A DNA stretch of 42,587 nucleotides from Pseudomonadota bacterium. Its GTDB lineage: Bacteria > Pseudomonadota > Gammaproteobacteria > JAKAQQ01. Positions 28,033 through 36,088 of the stretch are shown piece by piece. The DNA is taken from the NCBI GenBank assembly GCA_021798795.1, contig JAJZBR010000008.1:1-42587 (forward strand), in the 5' to 3' direction. Each line of letters starts with the position of its first letter. The first letter of the stretch is position 1. The position numbers and the translations under genes were made by a program. The notes under the pieces were generated by a model, which saw only the letters and a program-made list of their open reading frames with translations, ran no database searches and was not told the DNA's origin.

Positions 28033-29658
28033 TCAGGTCGTCCACCAGAGGATGACGAGCAGAACGCCTGCGAGGCCGAGCAGGGCAGGCCCCGCAAACG
28101 CAGGAGTGAGTCCGAGTGCTTCCCAGGAAATCCCGGTTGCGAGGGTGAGGGCGGCAATCCCGAGCCGGATGGCGGCGGATCGCGGTCTGGGCGCGGTCAC
28201 GCCATTCCCCTTGGCGGGGGTCCCCGCCCGGTCCGAGTGGGGAGAATGGCTCAGGCGGACGGGTGCCTCGTCGAGCCAGCGTTCGAGCCCCCAAGCGATC
28301 GCGGGCCAGTTGTCGATGCTCTTTTTGAGGAGGGTGAGCGGGCTCACCTCCTTCTTCATCCAGTTCTCAAGAAGCGGTTTCGCGGTTTTCCAGAGATCGA
28401 GTTCCGGATCGAGTTGACGTCCGAGTCCTTCCACGGCAATGAGTGTTTTCTGGAGCAGCACGAGCTCCGCCTTGAGTTCCACCTCGAAGCGCCGCGCAGT
28501 CTGGAACAGGCGGATCAAAAGCTGGCCGAGCGAAATCTCCTTCAGGGGACGGTTGAATATCGGTTCACAGACGCTCTGGATGGCCGCTTCGAGTTCATCC
28601 ATCGGAGTACCGGGTGGAACCCAGCCGGAAGCAAGGTGCAGTCTCGCCACCTGGCCATAATCGCGGTTGAAAAAGGCGAGGAAGTTGGCCGCGAGATAGT
28701 GCCGATCCTCTTCCGAAAGCGAGCCCATGATGCCGAAGTCGACGGCGAGATAGCGGGGATTGTGCGGATCGGACGCATCCACGAAGAGATTGCCCGGATG
28801 CATGTCGGCATGGAAGAAGTTGTCGCGGAAGACCTGAGTAAAAAAAATCGAGACGCCACGTTTCGCGAGCGTCTTCAGGTCGACTCCGTGAGCCTTGAGC
28901 GTGTCGAAGTCGTGGATCGGGATGCCATACATGCGTTCCTGGACCATGACCCGCTCACGTGTGAGTTCCCAGACGATCTGCGGGACACCCAGGATCGCAC
29001 TGTCCTGGAAATTACGCCGCAGCCGGCTCGCATGTCCGGCTTCCTCGAGAAGGTTGAGTTCCGTCCGGAGCGTCTGGGCGAACTTTTCGACGATGGCGCG
29101 TGGATGAAGCCGGGCTCCGGGCGCCCAGTAGCGTTCGACCCAGGCGGCGAGCTGGTCGAGGAGCGTGAGATCGCGAGCGATGAGGCGCTCGATATCGGGG
29201 CGAATGATCTTGACGATCACTTCCCTCCCATCGTGAAGGGTGGCTGCGTGAACCTGCGCGATCGATGCCGAAGCGAGCGGCGTTTCATCGAAGTATGCAA
29301 AATGTGTGGCGAGTGGGGCTTTGAGCGCCGTTTCGATCGCGTTCCGGGCGAGTGAGGTAGGGAACGGTGGCACGCGATCCTGGAGTTTGGTCAGTTCATC
29401 GATGAAGTCATTCGGCAGAAGATCGCGTCTGGTGGAGAGAACCTGCCCGAACTTCACATAGAGCGGGCCGAGATCCTCGAGCGCGAGGCGCAGCCTAATC
29501 GCGAGGGAGGTTGTGCGTAACCGCCAATGCCAGGGCAGCAGACGCCTGACCGGGCGGATGTGATGCAGGGGGGTCCATTCGAAAAGAAGATCATCGAGTC
29601 CGTGCTTGACGAGGATCCACTGGATCCAAATGAGGCGGAATCCGTGCCCGGCTCTCAT
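28033..29658 (-). CDS. ubiB: Ubiquinone biosynthesis accessory kinase-like protein UbiB
   Basis: 541 residues of the ABC1/ADCK/UbiB family. The KxGQ motif VKFGQVLSTRRDLLP (from residue 68), the Ala-rich loop ASASIAQVH, the invariant lysine in VIVKIIRPD, the metal-site DNFFHADMHPGNLFV and LAVDFGIMG, and two C-terminal membrane helices (about 505-540). It supports ubiquinone production as an ATPase at the membrane, probably with the UbiJ/UbiK Ubi complex. Its ATG overlaps ubiJ by four bases. Confidence 0.96.
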   Translation of the reverse strand: MRAGHGFRLIWIQWILVKHGLDDLLFEWTPLHHIRPVRRLLPWHWRLRTTSLAIRLRLALEDLGPLYVKFGQVLSTRRDLLPNDFIDELTKLQDRVPPFPTSLARNAIETALKAPLATHFAYFDETPLASASIAQVHAATLHDGREVIVKIIRPDIERLIARDLTLLDQLAAWVERYWAPGARLHPRAIVEKFAQTLRTELNLLEEAGHASRLRRNFQDSAILGVPQIVWELTRERVMVQERMYGIPIHDFDTLKAHGVDLKTLAKRGVSIFFTQVFRDNFFHADMHPGNLFVDASDPHNPRYLAVDFGIMGSLSEEDRHYLAANFLAFFNRDYGQVARLHLASGWVPPGTPMDELEAAIQSVCEPIFNRPLKEISLGQLLIRLFQTARRFEVELKAELVLLQKTLIAVEGLGRQLDPELDLWKTAKPLLENWMKKEVSPLTLLKKSIDNWPAIAWGLERWLDEAPVRLSHSPHSDRAGTPAKGNGVTAPRPRSAAIRLGIAALTLATGISWEALGLTPAFAGPALLGLAGVLLVILWWTT

Positions 29659-30248
29659 GACGCTTCCGGGCCCTTCTGTCCGGCCAGTCGGGTCTCGAGG
29701 TCATGAACCGCCCGGGTCAGTGCATCGATCGCATCGCCGAGGTGCAAACTGTCACGCCGTTCGACACCGAGACCTAGGGAAGTCAGTGTGCGGATGATCC
29801 GTGGACGAAGCGCCAGCGCGCAGTCGCGCGCGACCGATTCCACCTCATCGATTCCCTGGTTTGCAAACGATGCGGCAGATGGTTCCAGAAGCAGGGCGAT
29901 GATCCCATTCCGATCGTGCGGAAGTTCTCGTGCGATGGATTCCACGGTTCGGGCCCATCCGAGATCGCCCGCCACTTTTAACCCGATGGGATTTTCTCCC
30001 TTGGCGAGGGCGCGGAAATCGCCGATTGATCCCGTCAGTGAAAGATCGGGTGCCTCCTCCGGCAGAGCTTCGAGACGCAGCCCGAGATGTCCGAAGACAA
30101 GGGTGATGTCGAGCTCCGGTTTCAAAACATGGATCGCAAGACGTCGACCGGCAAGCGCTGCACGCGCATCCGGATCAGGCAGGGCCCGATCCACCACCCG
30201 CCCGAGCGCCTGCTCGATCCGCCGCTTGATCGCGGATCCAGGATTCAC
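29655..30248 (-). CDS. ubiJ: Ubiquinone biosynthesis accessory factor UbiJ (SCP2 domain)
   Basis: 197 residues. The N-terminal half is a sterol-carrier-protein-2 fold (LAGRRLAIHVLKPELDITLVF ... DLSLTGSIGDFRALAKG), and the C-terminal helix ALTRAVHDLETRLAGQKG is a coiled coil. The segment GLKVAGDLGWARTVESIARELPHD is typical of UbiJ. It binds lipid precursors and scaffolds the Ubi complex. It overlaps ubiE upstream and ubiB downstream by four bases each. Confidence 0.92.
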   Translation of the reverse strand: MNPGSAIKRRIEQALGRVVDRALPDPDARAALAGRRLAIHVLKPELDITLVFGHLGLRLEALPEEAPDLSLTGSIGDFRALAKGENPIGLKVAGDLGWARTVESIARELPHDRNGIIALLLEPSAASFANQGIDEVESVARDCALALRPRIIRTLTSLGLGVERRDSLHLGDAIDALTRAVHDLETRLAGQKGPEAS

Positions 30249-31006
30249 AGGCGGTATCCCCGATGCAGGGCCACGATGCCGAGGCTCAGGTTGAAGTAGT
30301 CGACACGGGCAAAGCCGGCTTCCTCCATCATCCGCTTGAGCGTGGACTGGTCCGGATGGCGTCTGATCGATTCGGCCAGGTAGCGGTAGCTATCCGCATC
30401 CCGTGCGATGAGACGCCCCAGGCGAGGCAGGACCGCAAACGAGTATCGGTCGTAGAGTTTCTGGACGGGTTGACTCGGCGGATGGGAGAACTCGAGGATC
30501 AGTGTCGATCCACCCGGCCGGAGGACGCGATGGATCTCCGCGAGTGCCGCGTCCTTGTGCGTGACATTTCTCAGTCCGAAGGCCATCGTGACGAGGTCGA
30601 AGGTGCGATCCGCGAACGGCAGATGTTCCGCATCCGCCTGGACCCAAAAGACCCCGGCGAACCGCGCCCCCTCGCCCAGTTTGCGGGCACCCCTCCGGAG
30701 CATCTCGAAGTTGATGTCAGAGGCGATCCGGCAGGCAGGATGCGGGATTGCGCCGCTCAGGGTGCGCACGAGGTCACCGGTACCCGAGGCCAGGTCGAGG
30801 ATGCGGGGATGCTCGCGCGAGGGGCGCGCGAGATTTGCCAAAAACCCTTTCCAGAAACGGTGCAGGCCGAGTGACATGAGATCATTCATAAGATCGTAGC
30901 GGTCCGCTACGGAATCGAAGACGGCACGAACCCGGCGGGTCTTTTCCGCGGGCGAGACCGACTCGAATCCGAAATCCGTGAGTGAATCAGTGTCCGGTTG
31001 GTTCAT
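30245..31006 (-). CDS. ubiE: Ubiquinone/menaquinone methyltransferase UbiE
   Basis: 253 residues from the ATG at 31006, with GGAGGGGG as ribosome-binding site; a 13-residue extension upstream overlaps the preceding gene and is less likely. Family marks: VFDSVADRYDLMNDLMSLGLHRFWK, motif I ILDLASGTGDL, DINFEMLRRG, FGLRNVTHKDAALAEIHRVL and the C-terminal LSLGIVALHRGYRL. It C-methylates the quinone ring. It overlaps the end of the DUF971 gene by 20 bases, and its ribosome-binding site can pair into a hairpin. Confidence 0.95.
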   Translation of the reverse strand: MNQPDTDSLTDFGFESVSPAEKTRRVRAVFDSVADRYDLMNDLMSLGLHRFWKGFLANLARPSREHPRILDLASGTGDLVRTLSGAIPHPACRIASDINFEMLRRGARKLGEGARFAGVFWVQADAEHLPFADRTFDLVTMAFGLRNVTHKDAALAEIHRVLRPGGSTLILEFSHPPSQPVQKLYDRYSFAVLPRLGRLIARDADSYRYLAESIRRHPDQSTLKRMMEEAGFARVDYFNLSLGIVALHRGYRL

Positions 31007-31385
31007 GAGGGGGGTCCCCCTCCGTGTGGGTCGCCCGGTGGGCATCTAGGAGACGACGCTCGTAACGCGCCCAGCGTTCGGTTCGGGTTTCGCCGAGTTC
31101 GCGCAGGAAATCGTAGGCATAGATCCCGCTCGCGTGCCCGTCGTCGAAAAGGAGGCGCAAGGCATAGTGGCCCACGGCTTCGATGGCAGCGATTCCGACG
31201 GGGCGATCGGGAACGAGAAGGAGCGAGGGGTCGCGCCCGAGCGCGGCGCCGGTCTCGGCTGATGGGCTGAAGACCCGGAGGTAATGGCTCGGCAGGGCGA
31301 AGGTGGCCCCATCGGAAAATCGGAGGTGGAGCGTGCGATGGTCGCCTTCGAGCCGAGCCTCTTCAAGGCGGGTGGCTGGGTTCAT
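30987..31385 (-). CDS. DUF971 (gamma-butyrobetaine hydroxylase-like N-terminal domain) protein
   Basis: 132 residues. The DUF971 core is visible: LHLRFSDGATFALPSHYLRVFSPSAE, VGIAAIEAVGHYALRLLFDDGHASGIYAYDFL. Residues that bind zinc in the hydroxylase N-domain are not evident, and there is no catalytic dioxygenase domain. The function of stand-alone DUF971 proteins is unsettled; they have been linked to Fe-S cluster and quinone contexts. It is fixed between xthA (four-base overlap) and ubiE (20-base overlap), so co-expression with ubiquinone genes is likely. Confidence 0.9.
   Translation of the reverse strand: MNPATRLEEARLEGDHRTLHLRFSDGATFALPSHYLRVFSPSAETGAALGRDPSLLLVPDRPVGIAAIEAVGHYALRLLFDDGHASGIYAYDFLRELGETRTERWARYERRLLDAHRATHTEGDPPHEPTGH
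31007..31022 (-). promoter_or_regulatory. Hairpin that can hide the ubiE ribosome-binding site
   Basis: On the mRNA (minus) strand the sequence directly before the ubiE ATG is GAGGGGGACCCCCCTC: the purine-rich Shine-Dalgarno can pair with the C-rich half. It lies within the last codons of the DUF971 gene, so ribosomes translating that gene would open it. This suggests translational coupling. Confidence 0.5.
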
Positions 31386-32155
31386 GGATCGAGCTCGGCC
31401 CAGATCGGTGCATGATCCGAGGGGCGCGGGAAAGATCGGATGTCGCCCGCAATGCCCGCGTGCCGGAGCTTCGGGAGCAGGGCTCGGGATAGCAGGATGA
31501 GGTCGATGCGTAGGCCCTCACCCCGCCGTGCGGCCCCCTTGCGGTAATCCCACCAAGAGTAGGCGATCGCATCCGGATAGAGGTGGCGGAAGGTATCGAC
31601 GAATCCGAGTGCCTCGAGTTCCTGAAGGAAGTTGCGTATGCGCCGGTCGGTGAGCACCGATTCCCGGAAGGCGTCTGGATCGTAGACATCCCGATCGGCC
31701 GGTGCGAGGTTGAAATCCCCGACGAGAGCGAGGTGCGGATGGATCCGGAGCAGTTCCTGGATGCGCGCGAGGAGAGCTCCATACCAGGTGCATTTATAGT
31801 TGAATTTGTCGGATTCGAGCGTGTCGCCGTTCGGCGCGTAGAGGTTCACGAGATGGAAACCGAAGGCTGTCGCCGCTGACAGGAAGCGGCAGTCGGTAAA
31901 AGCCGGGCCGAGTTCGGCCGCGACCGAGCTGACGGGCTCCCGGCTCAGGATGGCCACGCCGTTGTATGCCGCCTGCCCGCGATAGACCGGGACGAATCCC
32001 CTTTCGCGGAAGTATTCCGCTGGAAAAAGCGGGTCGGGGACCTTGGTCTCCTGGAGCGCCAGGATATCGACCGGCCGGCTCGCGAGCCAAGATTCGATCT
32101 GCGGCATTCGCGCGCGGATCGAGTTGACGTTCCAGCTCGCGAGTGTAATGGGCAT
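31382..32155 (-). CDS. xthA: Exodeoxyribonuclease III
   Basis: 257 residues of the AP endonuclease/ExoIII family: LASWNVNSIRAR, catalytic Glu in ILALQETKVPD, LVGDFNLAPADRDVYDP with the catalytic Asp and Asn, LRIDLILLS and the final SDHAPIWAEL with the Asp-His pair. It repairs abasic sites and degrades duplex DNA 3' to 5'. First gene of the operon that runs into DUF971-ubiE-ubiJ-ubiB, an unusual partner for quinone genes. Confidence 0.95.
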   Translation of the reverse strand: MPITLASWNVNSIRARMPQIESWLASRPVDILALQETKVPDPLFPAEYFRERGFVPVYRGQAAYNGVAILSREPVSSVAAELGPAFTDCRFLSAATAFGFHLVNLYAPNGDTLESDKFNYKCTWYGALLARIQELLRIHPHLALVGDFNLAPADRDVYDPDAFRESVLTDRRIRNFLQELEALGFVDTFRHLYPDAIAYSWWDYRKGAARRGEGLRIDLILLSRALLPKLRHAGIAGDIRSFPRPSDHAPIWAELDP

Positions 32156-32506
32156 GGGAAACCTGGCTTGTGCCTGATGGACTCATTCTATCCGGTCTTC
32201 CACGCGGTTCGGGTCTCGGGAGGCGGGTCAGTCTGTGAACGGCCGCGTGGGATCATTTGTCCATCAAGAGTTTGCACCGACACTTTCAGCAAAAGCAGCC
32301 CGCATCCTGTGAACTGAACCCTCGAGCCTATCAGGGTTCCAGAAAACCCGGCGGTGGGGGCTGCGGATACCGGCACAGACAACCACGTGCGGCTACGTTA
32401 AACTAGTCTCTGGGGAAAGTCCGCCCGCACCCTGTACGGTTCTGGTGTGGCGGGAACCTCTATCCCCGACTGACCTCTCGAGCCCACAACGCGGAGTTCC
32501 CAATCC
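32156..32506. other. Divergent intergenic region xthA / ompH-like
   Basis: 351 bases with no convincing ORF. A weak plus-strand promoter CAGACA-N17-TAAACT (32376-32404) could drive the OmpH-like gene with a leader of about 95 bases. The leader holds a GC-rich hairpin in which CCCGC (about 32427) can pair with GCGGG (about 32449). On the minus strand only an isolated TAGAAT -10 was seen near 32188, with no good -35, for xthA. Confidence 0.35.
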
Positions 32507-33037
32507 ATGCAGAAGATTTCCGTCCCGCTGATCCTGGCCCTATGCGGATCGCTCACCTGTCTCACCGGCGTGGCTTCAGCCCAGCCCGAACGAATCGGCG
32601 TCGTCAACCTGGGCTTCATCGTTGCCCACTCCACTGAGGGGAAGGCGGCTGCCCAGGTGCTTAAAGCCTATGTCCAGAAACAGTCTGCCGCGTTTAAACG
32701 CGCGGAGCAGCGCTTGACCGAAGAGCGGACGCTCCTCCAGAAGAACCTGCCGCACGAGTCCAAGGCGGAGCAGAAAAAGGATATTGCCGCATTCCAGCGT
32801 GGTGAACTCGCGCTCCGGGCGACCTATCTCAAAACCCACAACCAGATTACGGCCAAACGCGACGCCCTCCTCAATCCGATCCAGCACCGGCTCATCAGCC
32901 TGATCCGGCATTACGCGAAGACCCATGGGTTCGCCATTATCTTCGATACCGGGGAGGGGACGATCTATGCCACCCGCTCGGACATTCTGACCGCGACGAT
33001 CCTCAAGGAACTGAACGCCACCGCCAAGAAGCCTTAA
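32507..33037 (+). CDS. OmpH/Skp-family periplasmic chaperone
   Basis: 176 residues. Signal peptide MQKISVPLILALCGSLTCLTG... with predicted cleavage after ASA (residue 25), then the OmpH start RIGVVNLGFIVAHSTEGKAA, a long charged coiled-coil region (about 45-130) forming the tentacles, and the return strand HGFAIIFDTGEGTIYA. Such proteins hold unfolded outer-membrane proteins in the periplasm. Skp genes usually lie after bamA; this one is alone, so it may be a second copy. Confidence 0.88.
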   Translation: MQKISVPLILALCGSLTCLTGVASAQPERIGVVNLGFIVAHSTEGKAAAQVLKAYVQKQSAAFKRAEQRLTEERTLLQKNLPHESKAEQKKDIAAFQRGELALRATYLKTHNQITAKRDALLNPIQHRLISLIRHYAKTHGFAIIFDTGEGTIYATRSDILTATILKELNATAKKP

Positions 33038-33091
33038 GGCAAGGTTTCGGCGATCGCTCGTTAGAACCGGCGGGGCCGCCGGATGCCAAGC

Positions 33092-33661
33092 TCAGCCGCC
33101 GCCACTGCCTTGGGGCAGGAGATAGACTGCGGGGCCGAGATCGCGGCAACCCCCGCGGAGGGTGGGAGAGAGGTAGGTGGCGAGGGTTTTCCCACCGGTC
33201 ACCCGGAACGGCGGGGCGTGAGCGGGCGCGATCGTGAGTGCCTCGAGTTCGACACAGGAGGTTCCCATGCTCGGGAACCCAAGCGGCTGGGTATCGATTT
33301 CGTAGGTGGAACCAGGCGCAAAGGGCCCCGGTGCATCGAGCGCGAGGGCCCATTGCCGGCCGGTCGATTGCTGGAGTAGCGGCAGACCAAGACTGTTATA
33401 GGCGGTGAAGGTGAACCGCACCCCCTGGATGACCGTGTGGCCGGTATTGATGAATGTCACATCCATCGGGACGACGAGCTCGTGGCGGGGGCTCATTAGC
33501 ACGCCGGGTAGAGTGATCTGGAAGATCCAGAGCGGGCGGATCGGCTGCGTGGCGGGTCGGGAAGAGAGGAGCCGCTCAGGAGTTGTGGCACATCCTCCGA
33601 GCAACAGGATCGCGCTTGCCCAAAGAAGCCGGATCAAGAGTTTCGGGTGCCCATCGTTCAT
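33092..33661 (-). CDS. Lipoprotein of unknown function
   Basis: 189 residues from the ATG at 33661; a GTG at 33676 is possible. Signal peptide II: LLIRLLWASAILLLGGC with the acylated Cys at 24. The rest is predicted beta-rich (MDVTFINTGHTVIQGVRFTFTAYN) and may form an immunoglobulin-like sandwich. Two further cysteines (TSCVELE and RGGCRDLG) could form a disulfide in the periplasm. I do not recognise the family. It converges with the OmpH-like gene and has its own strong promoter. Confidence 0.75.
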   Translation of the reverse strand: MNDGHPKLLIRLLWASAILLLGGCATTPERLLSSRPATQPIRPLWIFQITLPGVLMSPRHELVVPMDVTFINTGHTVIQGVRFTFTAYNSLGLPLLQQSTGRQWALALDAPGPFAPGSTYEIDTQPLGFPSMGTSCVELEALTIAPAHAPPFRVTGGKTLATYLSPTLRGGCRDLGPAVYLLPQGSGGG

Positions 33662-33685
33662 GACATGCAGTCCCACCTCGTATTG

Positions 33686-33713
33686 ATCATAATGAACGCC
33701 CGAACGATGTCAA
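33686..33713 (-). promoter_or_regulatory. Sigma70 promoter of the lipoprotein gene
   Basis: Minus strand: perfect -35 TTGACA (33713-33708), 16-base spacer, -10 TATGAT (33691-33686, five of six). The lipoprotein ATG lies 24 bases downstream. Confidence 0.72.
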
Positions 33714-33766
33714 GCCCCCCCCACCCCCCGGATCGCGGTGCGATTCGCGGGCAGGAGAAACCCTGA

Positions 33767-34702
33767 GTGCTCATTGATTATCACCGCAGGCTGGCTGCCG
33801 ATTCGATCCGGTGCGATGCGTTTCGCCGTGCGCTCGAACGGGTGATCGTGCCCGGGGTGAGCCGGGTTGGCGATCTCGGCTCCGGCACGGGCTGGATCGG
33901 ATTCATGGCGCATCAACTCGGGGCCCGGACGGTCACGCTCTACGAGCGGGTGCCATCCCTCGCGAAGATCTCGGAGCGGGTGGCGCGCGCGAACGGCATG
34001 ACCCGTATCCAGGTCTATCCCGAAGATTCCCGCGCGATCATCGATCCTGGACCCCATGACATCATCGTTTCCGAAACGCTCGGAAATCTCGCGCTGGAAG
34101 AGGGAATCGGAGAAGTTTTATGGGATGCGCGCCGGTTTCTCGCCTCCGGCGGGATCCGTATCCCCCGGGCGCTCACGCTCTATGCCCGACCGGTCAGTTC
34201 GAGGCGCTACTTTGTGGAGCTCGATCCCTGGAGTGGTGGCAGCCTGGGTCTCGATTGTGCGCCGCTCGTGTCACTCAGCCGGCAGAATCTTTATGTGCGC
34301 ACTTTTTTGGAGTCCGATTTTACGGGGGCCCCAGAGCCCCAGGCCTGGGACCGGGTCGACTTCACGAAACGCTTTCGTGCGCGTCGCGAGGGGAGCCTCG
34401 AGTGGAATCTCGAAGAGGGGTTCACGCTCCACGGCTTTGCGCTCTGGTGGGAGGCTGAACTCGTAGCGGGAATCAGCCTGTCCACCGCGCCGGATGCGCC
34501 CGCCACCCACTGGGAGCAGATTTACATGCCGATTAAAAATCCCATCCGGCTCCATGCAGGAAGCTTCATCCGGCTTGTGATCAAAAGCCGCTTCTCCGAA
34601 ACAGACGGAGTGGATTTCAGCTGGCAGGTCTCGACCCCTTACGGGAACGAGCGCCTGTCCATCCGCGCCGGGGATATCGAAAAAGATCCGGTGGAGAACT
34701 GA
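33767..34702 (+). CDS. PRMT-like protein arginine methyltransferase
   Basis: 311 residues, GTG start with AGGAG nine bases upstream and an in-frame stop directly before, so the N-terminus is fixed. It has the marks of type I PRMTs: motif I VGDLGSGTGWIGFMA (from 34), ribose-binding Glu60, a double-E loop SETLGNLALEE with E103 and E112 spaced nine apart as in PRMT1, the post-loop ARRFLASGGIRIPRALTLYA, and a THW loop T247-H248-W249 (ATHWEQIYMPI). The N-terminal YFxxY helix is absent. PRMTs transfer methyl groups from SAM to protein arginine; bacterial members are rare. It precedes an amino-acid permease by one base. Confidence 0.8.
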   Translation: MLIDYHRRLAADSIRCDAFRRALERVIVPGVSRVGDLGSGTGWIGFMAHQLGARTVTLYERVPSLAKISERVARANGMTRIQVYPEDSRAIIDPGPHDIIVSETLGNLALEEGIGEVLWDARRFLASGGIRIPRALTLYARPVSSRRYFVELDPWSGGSLGLDCAPLVSLSRQNLYVRTFLESDFTGAPEPQAWDRVDFTKRFRARREGSLEWNLEEGFTLHGFALWWEAELVAGISLSTAPDAPATHWEQIYMPIKNPIRLHAGSFIRLVIKSRFSETDGVDFSWQVSTPYGNERLSIRAGDIEKDPVEN

Positions 34703-34703
34703 T

Positions 34704-36062
34704 ATGTCGATCCTAAATCCCATCGAAGTTCCGCCTGAGCCGGGTCTCACCCGTCGCCTCGGGGCATTCACCGGCGTCATGATCGTTTTGGGGATCGTGA
34801 TTGGCACGGGGCTCTATCGCGTACCGGCGCTCGTCGCAGCCGATGTCCATTCGAGGGTTGATTTCTATTTCGTCTGGGTGATCGGTGGCATCATCGCTTT
34901 GTGCGGGGCGCTTTCCGTGGCCGAACTTGCTGCGATGTACCCGCGGGCGGGCGGGCTCTATGTCTATATCCGCGAGGCGTTCGGCAAACCCCTGGCCTTC
35001 CTGTTCGGCTGGATGTGGCTTTTGACCGACCCGATCTCCTGGGCCGCCCAGTCCCTCATTTTCTCCGAGTATCTCGCGACTTTTGTTCCTCTGGATCCCG
35101 CAGCTCGTCACTTGGCCTCGGTGGCTTTGATCGGGATGGTAGCCACCATCCAGCTGCGTTCGGTCGGCATGGGCGCCTTCGTCCAGAACTTCTTTGGCAC
35201 GATCAAGCTCGTGACGCTTTTCGTCCTCGGGCTCTGTCTCTGGTTCTGGATCCATCCCGTAGCTTATTCTGGCGGGGCGGTTCATCCGGTTCCGGTCTCG
35301 ACTGCCTCGGGCGGCTTTATTCTCGCCCTCCTCGCCGTGCTCTGGGCCTATGACGGCTGGGAGAATCTTACAGCCCTATCCGGAGAGATGCGCAAACCCG
35401 AACGCAACCTGCCGCTCTCCCTGATCACCGGTACCCTCCTCGTCCTTTTCCTCTACCTTGTGATCAACGGAGGATACCTTCGCGTCCTCACCCTGGCGGG
35501 TGTCGCAAGCCATCCCTCGGTGGCTGTGGCCGCGCTGGGTTCGATCGGTGGATCCCTGGCGAAGGTTGTTGTGGCACTCCTCGTCATGGTTTCGGTCCTG
35601 GGATCGTTGAACGGCAGCGTCATGTCCGATCCGCGAGTGTTCTATGCGATGGCCGAGGACGGCCTGTTCTTCCACAAGGTGGGACAGGCCCATGCGCGTT
35701 TCCATACGCCCTGGGTTGCCATCATCATGGATGCGGTGCTTGCAATGATCTTTGTGAGCCTGAGGAGTTTTGCCAATCTTGCCTCCGCTTACGTTCTCGG
35801 GATCTGGCCCTTTCTCATGCTGGCTGTCTGTGGTCTCTTCTGGCTTCGAATCCGGCGCCCCGGGGTGCACCGACCCTACCGAACCTGGGGATATCCGGTG
35901 GTACCGGCCATCTTTCTCCTGGCCTCGCTCCTGGTCCTCGTGGGCGCCGCCTGGCAGAAGCCGGATGATGTCATCCTGAGTTTCGCGCTCACCCTTCTCG
36001 GTATCCCGGTCTACCTCATCTGGCGGCGCACCCACCGCCTCCGCACGCCGGGCCCTGCCTGA
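34704..36062 (+). CDS. APC-family amino acid permease
   Basis: 452 residues with about 12 membrane helices. The first helix has the APC motif GVMIVLGIVIGTGLYRVPALV, followed by ALCGALSVAELAAMYPRAGGLYVYIREAFG, which is typical of LAT-like and other APC transporters. Later segments LAVLWAYDGWENLTALSGEMRKPERNLP and VLGSLNGSVMSDPRVFYAMAEDGLF fit the family. The substrate cannot be told. It starts one base after the stop of the PRMT-like gene, which implies co-translation. Confidence 0.9.
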   Translation: MSILNPIEVPPEPGLTRRLGAFTGVMIVLGIVIGTGLYRVPALVAADVHSRVDFYFVWVIGGIIALCGALSVAELAAMYPRAGGLYVYIREAFGKPLAFLFGWMWLLTDPISWAAQSLIFSEYLATFVPLDPAARHLASVALIGMVATIQLRSVGMGAFVQNFFGTIKLVTLFVLGLCLWFWIHPVAYSGGAVHPVPVSTASGGFILALLAVLWAYDGWENLTALSGEMRKPERNLPLSLITGTLLVLFLYLVINGGYLRVLTLAGVASHPSVAVAALGSIGGSLAKVVVALLVMVSVLGSLNGSVMSDPRVFYAMAEDGLFFHKVGQAHARFHTPWVAIIMDAVLAMIFVSLRSFANLASAYVLGIWPFLMLAVCGLFWLRIRRPGVHRPYRTWGYPVVPAIFLLASLLVLVGAAWQKPDDVILSFALTLLGIPVYLIWRRTHRLRTPGPA

Positions 36063-36088
36063 GCGGCTGGCTCGCCCCGGGGCGACCT

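Noticed and set aside
28952-28964. CTCACGTGTGAG palindrome
   Set aside because: It is inside ubiB and differs from parS in both outer arms; chance palindrome.
27904-29355. 483-codon open frame antisense to ubiB
   Set aside because: Fully overlaps ubiB, has no family features and no ribosome-binding site; a shadow frame.
32405-32470. GGGGAAAGTCCGCCCGC, similar to the 5' conserved part of RNase P RNA
   Set aside because: Only about ten bases match; the other conserved RNase P RNA segments are not present in the next 100 bases.
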